From assembly GCA_015227615.1 (NCBI GenBank), contig JAALGZ010000005.1, positions 1,984,001 to 2,048,000 of the forward strand: a stretch of DNA of 64,000 nucleotides. The letters run 5' to 3'. Origin of the DNA: Labyrinthula sp. Ha. Lineage: Eukaryota; Sar; Bigyra; Labyrinthulida; Labyrinthulaceae. A program made the position numbers and the translations under genes. Positions 36,404 to 46,568 of this stretch are shown here, piece by piece. Position 1 is the first letter of the stretch, and every line of letters starts with the position of its first letter. The notes below the pieces were generated by a model that made no database searches, had not been told where the DNA came from, and saw only the letters and a list, made by a program, of their open reading frames with translations.

Positions 36404-36670
36404 CTAGATGCAAATTAAACAATTTTCAGGACTTCCCGATCCACTGGCAGTATCTTTGAATTTCTTCAAAGAATATAGTGGAGATTTGTAACTAGTGTCA
36501 AATACAATCAAATCACCTATAAGCACACCTGCCAACGAATAATATAATCTGGACAGACGTTCCTCTCCAGAAATGATTACGTGGGTGAAGTGCAGTACTT
36601 CATTTTCAACATTTGTTACCCATAAGTTCTGATTTTCTTCCTTCGAATGCTTTTCTATGGATATTAACAA
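36404..36670 (-). other. Unassigned 88-codon coding-like segment
   Basis: Reads NLWVTNVENEVLHFTHVIIS then RLYYSLAGVLIGDLIVFDTS. Codon flow is better than its surroundings. Could be an isolated exon or a relic. No family seen. Confidence 0.2.
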
Positions 36671-38689
36671 AATTTTAGTATATCCATTTTGAAAAGGGCA
36701 TACCTGTAACAGAATTGACTGATGTTGGGTTATGAGATTACGCCTAGAAAATTACTCAATAAAATGGAGAAAGTTAAATGAGCGTCATTTTTCACATCTT
36801 GCAAGAAATTAAGGGACTTTAACAAATAGCATTGATGTTGTCTATGGGAATCTCAAAGCAGATTATGGAGCACTCTTGGGTCAAGTGGTGGAGAGTATAC
36901 TTTTCTTATCGATGGCTATACGTTGGATTTACACTAACCTCATGAGCAAATTTTACTAATATCCCAAAGACCGACGAAAATGTAACTTGTTTCAACTTTT
37001 ATCATTTAAAGAAGTAAGATTTCTAAGCAGTATTTGCGCGAAAATAAAATAAATTGTCTAATTTTCAAAATATAGTTTCGTAGAAAGCTTATCAAGAGCA
37101 ACTTATGGCAATCGTTGCGTACTGAATTGAGAAATATGTGTCAGGATTTTTTGTGTGTTCTTACCCAGAAAACTAGTATCGCCTAAAGGGAAAACTTTCT
37201 TGATATTCAGGCCTGCTGATATTTCTTTCTCCTGATGATGTCGGTGATGTTTCTGTAGCGTGTTTTTTCATGAAAGTTGCTTAAAGTTGTTCACTTGGTG
37301 GAGGTCTGTATATGTATATATTAATATAATACTTGGTGCTTTCTACTTTTCTTAACACTAGTGTTATGTACTCATTAATTTTGTCAATGTAGGAGCTAGC
37401 TGCCATTGCACTTTATATATAAATGCTGCACCGCTCAATACCAGGACTTATACTTGGCCTTCTGTGCGATTTTTCTTTTTGATGTGGAACATGTTCTCCA
37501 TCTTGATTATGTTCTTGTTTTTTTTTGATAATAAGAAGCTGAATCTCGGGAATTTTTGTGTATTGAATATTTCCAGAAAGTTGTCTGTTTTCTTATTTGA
37601 AAATAATTCACATGAAACAGCACGTTAACCAAAAAGAAGTAGATATTATTTCTTTTCCTTGGAGTCTGCTTTTATTTGGTTTTCTACTGTTTTTGGTTGG
37701 ATTGTCTATATATTTGCACAACTCTTGAATATCATGCGTGCCAGTTAAGACGGACATGGTGTGGATTTTCCGTAAAACCTATATCTTAATGAGCTGCCGG
37801 TCGAACACAAGCATTGTTAAAGAACTGAAATCTAGTGTTTCTTTCATTTCGAAAAATCTTAGTTGGGAAACTTGCTGCTTTTCTTTGGTTATAATATGAT
37901 TATTTTGCGATGTATTCGAGTTTCATACATAATAGCTCTAGGTAGAAAAGTTTCCAGAATTCTTTGACTATGTGTGTTGGAGACAGAGACTGATAAAGTA
38001 AAGTTCAGTTTATTCTTTCTCAACTCAGTCTGGATATAGTATATTTTGGCTCATTTTGTTAAGCCTAAGTTCATGGAGCTATTGGTTTCGTTTTTTGGTA
38101 GAACTTAACTGACCTACAAATGTTTTTTTGCAATCTCTTTTCGTGTTGAGCTGATGGGTAGGAGTACCTTCGTTAGAAAACATTTACATAATGTAAAAAT
38201 TTTTCCATTATTAAATATCTAAATGCCTTGGCTATGTTAGTTAATGTCACTTTAGAAGCTTCTGAGGTAATTTTCCAGCTATAGCTTCTTGAGTGTAAAT
38301 TCAGTACAATGAGATTTTCAGCGTGACTAACTCATATGACATCCGTCACCTCTTACGAAGTGTATGAGCAAAAAACTGACCCTATTTCAGATCCAATAGC
38401 AAGAAGAAACCAGCTTTGCACTACCATGTGGCATTTCATTCAATATACAATTGGAAAGGCTTAATATTTTAGGACACAGTCAGGTAGAGCTGTTTTCAGT
38501 TAACTATAAGTTGAAATTGAAACGAAAATCTGCAGAAGTACGTAAGACACTTATTTTAACGAGTAAACTATAATATGTCCGGTAAATTCTGATCCAAGCA
38601 CCAATAAAACCTTTTACATATATCGCCCCGCTGTTTTCTTTCTAAGTCGGTGGCTAACGAGACCTCCTTCCGTAGAATATGTCGAGCTC

Positions 38690-39240
38690 GATGCTAAATA
38701 GGTATTTCATTGCCTTGACTAGTTTTGTTACTAAATATTGATGAATGTTTCTTTACTAGGTTTATCAAGTGAAGGTCAGATAGGTCTAAATTTGTTGCAG
38801 AGTACTTGTTGATATCCAGATATAGGTTCACTTTGAGAGCAATTTTTACTAGTGTGAGCACGTTTCCTTTGGAAACCTGGAACAATTGCTTAATTAAGTA
38901 TAGCTGTAACCCTTTGAAAAGGATCTACATTACTGATATCGGCTTTCAACGTCGGTAAAAGTTGCTTCTCGGTGACTTAGAATAACGGGCTAGCTTCTTT
39001 GGGGGTCTATTTTTGGTCCAGCTTCTTGGCTCCATGAATTCCATATACCAAAAATGCATCCAGGGTAAACACCTGATAATTTTCTCTAATCCACATACAG
39101 AAGCATCAAACTGTATATGTTTCCTTCGACTGGTCTCCCATACTCTGAAAGTCGAGATTATTTCAATTTTGGGTAAAAGTCCCAAATAATTCCCAGTAAA
39201 CCAGCATTGAGTTATCGAAACTTTAGTAAGGTACAATTTT
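38690..39240 (-). mobile_element. Probable Ty3/gypsy-like fossil (RNase H region)
   Basis: A run of about 180 codons on the minus strand has far fewer stops than the surrounding desert, though it is broken. Within it, KHIQFDASVCGLE matches the gypsy RNase H opening (IQ.DAS..GLG), and nearby in another frame FTDVESRYQ matches its LTD.E.RYA motif. LVKKHSSIFSNK also recalls a gypsy pol segment (L...S.VFS.K). No terminal repeats were recognised. Presumably old and inactive. It ends only about 40 bp upstream of the kinase start. Confidence 0.35.
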
Positions 39241-39279
39241 CAAACTAAAAGCCTGAACACTGTAATTTTAATAGAACGA

Positions 39280-40954
39280 ATGAAAACCTTTAAGTTTGAC
39301 GATTCCGATGATGTTTTGGATAACATTGGCGTATTGGGAGAAGGTAAATGACCATTCAGACATTTTTTATCTATTTTCCCCGTTCCCTTGACCCCAAGAA
39401 TTGATCCACGTTGAGATTACTACTTGGAGATCAAGTTTTCCCAAGTTTAGACAGTTCCTCCCAGAACAGGCTAATAATTTATAGGCTCATATGGTTCCGT
39501 TTATAAGGTTATGAATAAAAGTATTTAATTCTTTTTATTTTTATTCTTAAGATTCTGAAGTCTTGGCTCTTAAAGTGTTACCAATTGAAGAAGACCAAAG
39601 TAAAATTCATTTATCATCTTCACTTCTAAGCTAGGGAGGATATATTGCGGGAGATTGAAGTCATGAGGACATGTAAAGGACCTTTTATAATAAGTTATCT
39701 GAACCATATGCAAAAGGGGGAGTCTATTTATATTCTAATGGAGCTTTGTTCTGCGGGCAGTGTATCAGACATAATGCAGATTTGTAATTTACATTTTTCT
39801 GAGGCTGTTGTGCAGGAAATTATAGCTGCTTCATGCCTAGGTCTTGTGGCAATGCATAGGAAAAACATTTTGCACCGTGATATTAAAGTATGTCTTCCAC
39901 AACAGAGTAATTCTTAGGGAGGAAATTTGCTGCTTAATGTAAACGGAGAGATTAAGCTGGGTGATTTTGGTGTTTCTGCTATTCTTCGCTCTAAAGCTGA
40001 TAAGAGAAAGACGGTGATTGGAACTCCGTTTTGGATGAGTCCGGAGATTATTATGGAGAAACCGTACGATGGAAAAGCTGATGTTGTATATATTTTTTTG
40101 CTTCCTTATTTTTCTAGTGGGCTATGGGAATAACACTAATTGAAATTGCGGAGCAAGAACCACCGTATGCTGATGAACCTCCTCTTTCGGTAATGTTGAA
40201 AATACCTTCACGTCCAGCACCTAAACTTCAATCCCCACACAGCTGGTCAGAGTCGATGGTGCAGTTTTTGGACTATTGCTTGCAAAAAGATGTAGCGAAA
40301 AGGGCAACTGCGGAGGATTTAATTGACCATAAGTTTCTTTACAAAGCAGCGAGAAGATTTGAAAAAGATCCAAAAAGTAAGAAGCTGGCCAGAATTGTGG
40401 AAGAGAACCTGAACGAGGTTGAAGCTTACAGAAGAATGGAAGCTCGGGCTCGGAGTGGTATTAGTTTTTACTTTTGTTTATTAGTAGGAGAAACTGAAAA
40501 TATGGATTCAGATAGTGAACTTGAAGAAGAAGTTAATAATTTCTACGGATATGGAAAGGATGAATCATATAGTTCAAATATGGGTGAAATTGAAGCTTAC
40601 GAGAAAACTATTCAAGGAGGAAATGGCAAAAGTGAAGATACGTTTCCTGGGGAGTTTGATGTGAAGAGGTTCGTAAATAAGACACTGGTTGGGGTCCAAG
40701 ACCTGAAACAATTTGGGTCTGGGATGTTTGATTGCAGCGAAGATGGTTTTGGAGATTTTAGTAAGAATATTAGAAAAGATGACAAACAACGTATCCTGCT
40801 CTCTGGAGCGAAAGAGAAAATTTTAGAACAGTGTAGACTTGATCTTCTTGAATCTGAGAAGAAATATAAAGAGGAAATGGAACGTGTCCAGCAACGTTTT
40901 TTCAACAAGCGAAGGGATGTAATTAGAAACAGGGCAATTCATGGGGAAGCTTAG
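39280..40954 (+). CDS. Hippo/MST-type Ste20 protein kinase with SARAH-like tail, seven exons
   Basis: Exons 39280-39343, 39485-39520, 39552-39599, 39631-39887, 39918-40085, 40118-40457, 40485-40954 give 460 residues. Introns are 141, 31, 31, 30, 32 and 27 nt. The Gly loop IGVLGEGSYGSVYK is assembled over the first intron. Next come LALKVLPIEE (catalytic Lys), REIEVMRTCKGPFI, MELCSAGSVSDIM (MST-like hinge), HRDIKGGNLLL, LGDFGVSAIL, the Ste20 signature VIGTPFWMSPEII, and DVWAMGITLIEIAEQEPPYA. All agree with MST1/2 rather than PAK or SPS1 groups. After an acidic linker, the last 50 residues (KILEQCRLDLLESEKKYKEE then RVQQRFFNKRR) form a long amphipathic helix like the SARAH dimer domain. The 27-nt sixth intron is stop-free and in frame, so retention would add nine residues. 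Confidence 0.9.
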
Positions 40955-41083
40955 TTTCCCTTTTTTGATACTTTATTTCACAGCAATTTATGAATACGTA
41001 ATGGGTAGCTGATGTGTTGTACAAGAGGCTGAGGATTCTCCCTTGGGTGTGGTTAAATATTTTAATTTAGAGTTTTCTCTAGT

Positions 41084-42187
41084 TCATATTTCACAGGGAG
41101 TAAAATATAGTCTAATTTCACCTAAATAATAGTTTTTAGTCATCAACTCTCTAGAAAGTCCATTGACTTGAAAAGGTTTCCACTCACCTGTAGCAGTATG
41201 CAGGCTCAAAATCATTGAACAAGGAGTTTTCAGGTCCCAGGTTTTTGTTGTCAGACACTTTTCAGCATGTTTTAACTTTTGAACCTGAAAGAAATTAGCA
41301 CGTATATAACTTTGAACAACATCTTCAGTTGTAAGAAGAGAAAGAACGCTTGTACCATACTGTAAAAAAGACAAGACACTATTTCCAACTTCTTCGTTCA
41401 GAAAATGTTCATCAAACCCGAAATCACTTCTAAACTGTGAATTAACTTCAAAATTAGGTGAAACTCTATTATTAAATCTATGACCAGAGTGATTCCAGTA
41501 AATCCTGCAGAATCCTTTTCCAGGGGCTAAATTTTCAGGAAGAGGATATAAAAATTTATCTTCAAAACAAAAGAACTTTACACCAATATCCACGGAGTAC
41601 TCAATATCAGGTACGGCAACTGTATTTATTAATCTTCGTTGAATATCCGCAACATTTATTTTACTTGAGTTCACTATTTCATTAAACTTTGAGAATTGAT
41701 CTTCAGTTAAAGAACTAAAGGGCAGGTTCTTAGCAAAGTGAAGTTTAAGTGCTAAAACTAAAATTGCAGCTCCAACAATATCTCCTCTTGGAAACGGCGC
41801 AGAGACAAATTGAGTATATCCAGAAGCAAATACATTCGATGTATTTTGAATAAACCTCCACGTTCTACTTTCACTTTCCTTTAACTTTGAAAAAGCCTGT
41901 GTAAGTTGCTTTTCTTTGAACAAGCTAGGATGAAATAAGCTTAAAAGAACATTCTGCTCCACTTCTGTAAAGTATGGTTTTTTAGTTAGCTGCTTCCTTT
42001 CGGTACTTGGTACCTTCCTTTTCCCTGTTTTCTTCGCGAAGTCGTAGAAGCAAGACATATTATTCCTGACACAGCGTGAACAAGAGGGTTTCTCACTATC
42101 ACATTTTTTCTTTAAGCTTGCACATCGAGAACAAGTTTTCTTCAATTTCGGAATGCGACGTTTAGAGTTGTAGAGTTGTTCTAACAT
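41084..42187 (-). CDS. Zn(II)2Cys6 binuclear-cluster transcription regulator
   Basis: Single exon, 367 residues. The DNA-binding domain is at the N-terminus: Cys 19, 22, 29, 36, 39 and 46 with spacing C-x2-C-x6-C-x6-C-x2-C-x6-C, preceded by basic residues (NSKRRIPKLKK) and followed by a basic linker (KKTGKRKVPSTERKQ). This is the Gal4-type fold that binds CGG-containing sites, best known in fungi but also present in amoebae and some algae. The C-terminal 300 residues are unlike the fungal middle-homology region as far as I can see: PFPRGDIVGAAILVLALKLH suggests a short helix, and KGFCRIYWNHSGHRFNNRVS a strand region. The gene starts about 100 bp from the divergent small gene at 42.3 kb. Target genes unknown. 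Confidence 0.85.
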   Translation of the reverse strand: MLEQLYNSKRRIPKLKKTCSRCASLKKKCDSEKPSCSRCVRNNMSCFYDFAKKTGKRKVPSTERKQLTKKPYFTEVEQNVLLSLFHPSLFKEKQLTQAFSKLKESESRTWRFIQNTSNVFASGYTQFVSAPFPRGDIVGAAILVLALKLHFAKNLPFSSLTEDQFSKFNEIVNSSKINVADIQRRLINTVAVPDIEYSVDIGVKFFCFEDKFLYPLPENLAPGKGFCRIYWNHSGHRFNNRVSPNFEVNSQFRSDFGFDEHFLNEEVGNSVLSFLQYGTSVLSLLTTEDVVQSYIRANFFQVQKLKHAEKCLTTKTWDLKTPCSMILSLHTATGEWKPFQVNGLSRELMTKNYYLGEIRLYFTPCEI

Positions 42188-42288
42188 CTTTTTTTTTCTG
42201 TTATCCTGTGTTAAGCGAGATTAAAGTTCCCGATAAATAGATTCTCTTGAGATTTTAGCGTATGACAGATCTTCTTTTCTACCAATAA

Positions 42289-42695
42289 AGAAGGAATTTC
42301 TCACACTTAACGAATAACATTGCTAGATACCGGTATCGAGAAAGGCTTAACGTTAAGGATATCCAGTTTATAATACTATTTCTATTGGAATTGAATTCTT
42401 TGAGTACATTTAAAGAAAGGAAATATTATAGAGACCAAATTGAAACTGATACATATTTTGATCAATTTCAAATGTATTTAAACAATAAAGGAGATTTTTT
42501 GAACTTTGTAGAAATTAGAAAGCATAAAAAAAAACGTCAAGTTAGATTCAAAAACCTGTTGTAGACTATATAGCTGCCAAGGACCTACAATGTTCTGTTT
42601 TTACACTGGCTGTTGATTTTAAGAAAAAAATTAAGTCTTCAGAGGCTAAATATGTTTTTAAAAGAGCAGAAGTTCTTATTAGAGGATTGAGTTGA
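42289..42695 (+). CDS. Small gene of unknown function, split by a 29-nt intron; start uncertain
   Basis: Two coding-like frames join cleanly across a 29-nt intron (42536-42564, GTCAAG...TTGTAG). Exon A is open back to 42289 and reads RDQIETDTYFDQFQMYLNNK then DFLNFVEIRKHKKK. Exon B (42565-42695) reads YIAAKDLQCSVFTLAVDFKK then AKYVFKRAEVLIRGLS and stops. The first in-frame ATG is at 42472, giving 64 residues, but the open frame upstream also has protein-like content (KDIQFIILFLLELNSLSTFK), so an earlier unseen start or exon is likely. It is divergent from the Zn2Cys6 gene. No family recognised. It was hidden from simple ORF calling because both parts are short. Confidence 0.5.
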
Positions 42696-43641
42696 ATGTC
42701 CAAAATAAGTTTTCCCTAAAAGTAGGCACAGTAGCTTAAAGTAGCGAGAAGCCGCAAGGTAAATAAAACCAATCAAAATTCTTATTCTATTTTGTAACCT
42801 TATAACACCCCGTGGTTCCGACATGGCTCATTAAGATTTCATATCACAAATAATTTGTTTCTCGATATCTATATTGCTACCCAAAGTATGAAGCAATGTT
42901 TCTGGGAAATTCAAAACGAAGTAGTTTAAAATTCTTGGACAAACATGTACTTGAAATTAGACACAACCTAATGTCTTAACTTTATAATTTAAAGCTGGAC
43001 CTAACACTAAGATCATGTTTATTATTCCATGTAGAGTTATGAATTTAAGTTACCGGTACAGTACTGTAATGATAAGAACAATACTTTATTATTGTTAGTT
43101 CAAATCTTTCCAAGCTGTGTACTGCCATGTGTTAATCGGTATTTTCTCTTCCAAAAGTTACCAGCAGCAATCGTACTTGTTATTGGTAGAGCAGGATTCT
43201 CATTAATAGTTACTTTCAAAAATAACTCTTATAAGAAACATCTAAGCAACCACTCCAGGAATAATACCTAATAAGTATAGAAATACTCAAAGATCTTATA
43301 TGTTTGTTTCAAGTTTGATCGAAGGAGAAGAACAGCTTTGTAAGAACATTAGGCTTATTTAAGGAAAATGGCTCCTAAAAAGCTATTTATAAAAGGAGTG
43401 AGTGAAATGTGACAACCTGCAGGCTCCAACTGGCATCAAGCCTTTTTTTGAAGAAAAAACACAGACACAAGGTAATGGAGTTATGATTAGGTGATATTAA
43501 CTGTACAGATTAGTTAGAACTATTGGAAACCCTGTTAGACTTATTTTGGTTGTTGCATTTGTTTTTGATTTTCCCTTGTTACATATAGTATGGGTAGCTA
43601 CTTCTTGCACTTTATGGGGCAGATGACTTTAACTACTGCAT

Positions 43642-43659
43642 CAGCTCAAATTTGAGCTG
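43642..43659. repeat. 18-bp perfect palindrome
   Basis: CAGCTCAAATTTGAGCTG is its own reverse complement. Such a length is uncommon by chance in 64 kb, though not exceptional. No function seen. Confidence 0.6.
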
Positions 43660-45964
43660 TTGCGTTCTGAATAAGATCATTTTCTCATTTAGATCCAGTT
43701 AATTAATAGTCAACTCCCAGAAAAAAGCTGGAGATGCTGTGTTTCCTTGGAGCTCAGCACTACACACAACCTCGAGTTAATACTACCTAGGCCTCAGATT
43801 TGATAAATTTTGTCTTTAATAAGTTGAAAGTTGTATTGGTTTTGATTATCAATAATAAAATTGGGATATTACTCGTATCAACTACCCCGACTTTATTTTG
43901 ATAATCCCTTGATTATCATTTTAGTATTTAGCCTCATGGCCTTGCTCCAAATGGTCAAATAGTTTTTTATTACATCTTCTACCAACTGAAAACTTTTAAA
44001 ATGCGCCCTCGAACCAAACTGTACCCAGCTACCGGAATACTCCCCGAATTAATAGCCATTTACTACAAAATTTTGCACGGTGCAAAACTGAAGAAAAAGC
44101 TTTTGACAATTTTACCCGGGATCATGTTACTCAACCTTGTAATATCAATAATTTTTCTATGAAAATCATTCAAAATAGATTTCTTAGTGTTCACAATTAT
44201 CAAGAAAAAAGTTAAAATGTGAAAATTTGTTCATGAATGATCAAGAAATCAATTGCGATCTCTAACAATGTCCAAAAAGAGCATACTGTCGTTGTGGGAC
44301 AAGAAGCTCTCGATTTAAACCACATAATGTATTTGCACCTTTTGTAACCAGTTAATAAGAAAGGCTTATCTTTATACTAATGCAGATTGCCGAAGCAGGA
44401 GCAATCTTTTCTGCCAGATTTGAACTCCCAGTTTTGTCTCATGTTACCTGCTCAATTACTCCTGCATGCGATACATTTTGGTTAATGTTAATGGTCCGGG
44501 AAATTTTCTTGTTGCAATTTTTATTTTTCAACTTAAGTTGGGTATAGGTTCATAGGGCGCTCATCTTAGTTAACTACTTAACCAAGAGGGGCTTCGTGAA
44601 GGTTTTCATTTGACATTAGTCGCAAGAAATAAGAATTAGTTAATGATGCAAAGAAAATATTTTGATTCTGGAGTAGATACTCTTCTTTTCCTATAGTCAT
44701 TGCCCATTAGGGAACCTAGTACAAGGCACCTATTTGGTGGAGCAACCTTTTTTATGGTCCATTTGCTCAGGGTAGCTATCTGTCTTGCGGGCGGACAAAC
44801 GCCGCTCATGAAACTTGGTTCTGTACTAGGGGTACAGTTTTTTAGTGTTTAAACTCAAAACATAATACTAAATGATTTATGCTTTAATGCTTTTTTTAGT
44901 TTAATAGTTCTCGATTGATACATGAATTATGTTATATCTCATTACATATCAAATGTTATTTGGCTATTTGGCTCATAGGGCAAGTGGCTTAGAACCTACT
45001 ATTTCATAATTACATCAATATGAAAAATTTCGAAATTTGCACTATCTGATCCGAGTGTTTTACGGAAATAACTGGTTTCTAAGGTTTATTACGCAAATTA
45101 TAGAATAGTTTTCCTATTACAAATTGTTGGTACGGAAACTGGGTGCATCATTGGCAACTACCTTGTACTCTAAAGCCGTTAAACCTTGATCGATTACTCA
45201 TTAGTAAAATGACACATAAAAACAAGGAACATGAGTCTGAAACACTTATACAAGAAGAAAATAGCGATACGTGAATACAATCCCAGAAAAGAGTGGAGAA
45301 ATCCTGCAAACAGTAATACCTGAAACTATCAATATGACAACAAATAAGTGCTCCATGTTTCCAAAATGTTAAGTGATACTTAGATTAATATCATTACTGA
45401 GGCAAAGTATGTACGCAACATATTACTGTCATTAAAAGTGATTTAAAAGATACCAAAACTGTGTTAATAAGTCATGATAATATCAAACTGTACCCCCAAT
45501 CCGTACTACGTTATAATTTACAGGAACCGTTGAAATGATCTCAAACACCTGAACAATATTTGTCGCCCTCGTACTTTCATGAAGTGTCGCGATTTTGTTC
45601 CTTCCTACCAGCAACTGGGAGCCCTGCAATTTTCCGACAATGCTACAAACATCTTTCTTCCCCTAGACAATAACTCTAACTTTTTTTTCTTTTTCCTCTG
45701 CAATCACTTTTTTGGCTGGTGTTTTTCCTCTGTCGTTGCTTTTAGTTACTGCTGGTCTTTTTTAATGTAAATTGTTCAAGCAGTTTCTCAAGATACAAGA
45801 AGAATTGAGAGTGTCTGACACTGAAGCCAGGAAAAGCTATGCCTAATTAGAGGTCGAATTTGGTGTCTTGAGATTTTTTCAGTAATCTTTTGTACACATT
45901 TTTTTCATTCATAATTATTTATATTTCCTAAAATGTTTTGATTCAATATTGATAATCAATTCGT

Positions 45965-46076
45965 TATCATTACAACGTCAAGCTACGAGCCCAGTTTTTT
46001 CAAAGCTTTTTAAAGGGTGCAAAAATATTGTTGTCACCATTTGAGCCAAGGCAGTGCAGCCAATGTTGTAATGATA
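45965..46076. repeat. 12-bp inverted repeat with 88-bp spacer
   Basis: TATCATTACAAC at 45965-45976 and GTTGTAATGATA at 46065-46076 are perfect inverted copies. The pair could be remnants of the ends of a short non-autonomous DNA element, or a chance hairpin. Confidence 0.4.
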
Positions 46077-46568
46077 CTCAACCGATTGAAAGAATATAAC
46101 CACAATCATTTGATAAGAATGAAAATCATAATCCTATCATTTGATAGTCAAAATCAAACCAATTTTTTAAATAATCATCGACAAATTTTATTTGATCAGA
46201 GACCTATTCCTGTTAGAACTTTGAGCTCAACCTCTATCCTTAAACTTTGGTTTACCCCTGACTAAGAAATTTAGCCTTTCTTATTGTTTCCAAGATTACA
46301 GGTAATTTTACTCAGTAGAAGAGTTTATTACAATCTGCAAACTAATCTAATATAAGTATTTGTCAAACTTTTTTATTTTTTTTGTTATAATAAATCTAGT
46401 CTTCCATTCATCTGTTTTTTGCTGTCTGATATTTTCAATGTCCAATTGAACCGTATCTTCAACGACTAATTTAACGTATGCCCAGCTTGTCTGCATTGAA
46501 CAACGAGTATTATCGGTTTAAAAAAGGTAGCCGCAAATAACAAAAAAATAAACTTACTGGAATTACGA

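Larger units (their letters stand above)
35691..39279. other. 3.6-kb gene desert with a gypsy-like fossil near its right end
   Basis: No intact gene. A minus-strand frame at 36404-36670 (88 codons, includes NLWVTNVENEVLHFTHVIIS) is protein-like but unassigned. A probable Ty3/gypsy relic lies at about 38690-39240. Confidence 0.5.
42696..46568. other. 3.9-kb gene desert
   Basis: No gene recognised. Contains an 18-bp perfect palindrome at 43642-43659 and a 12-bp inverted repeat pair (45965-45976 and 46065-46076). Short stopped frames throughout. Confidence 0.5.

Noticed and set aside
33560-36540. Shared ACACCTGCCAAC string at 33.58 and 36.53 kb, suggesting a dispersed repeat
   Set aside because: Flanks do not align; a 12-14-mer match is expected by chance in AT-rich DNA of this length.
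44380-44470. Possible tRNA B box (GAGTTCAAATC on the minus strand)
   Set aside because: The T-stem does not pair and there is no cloverleaf.
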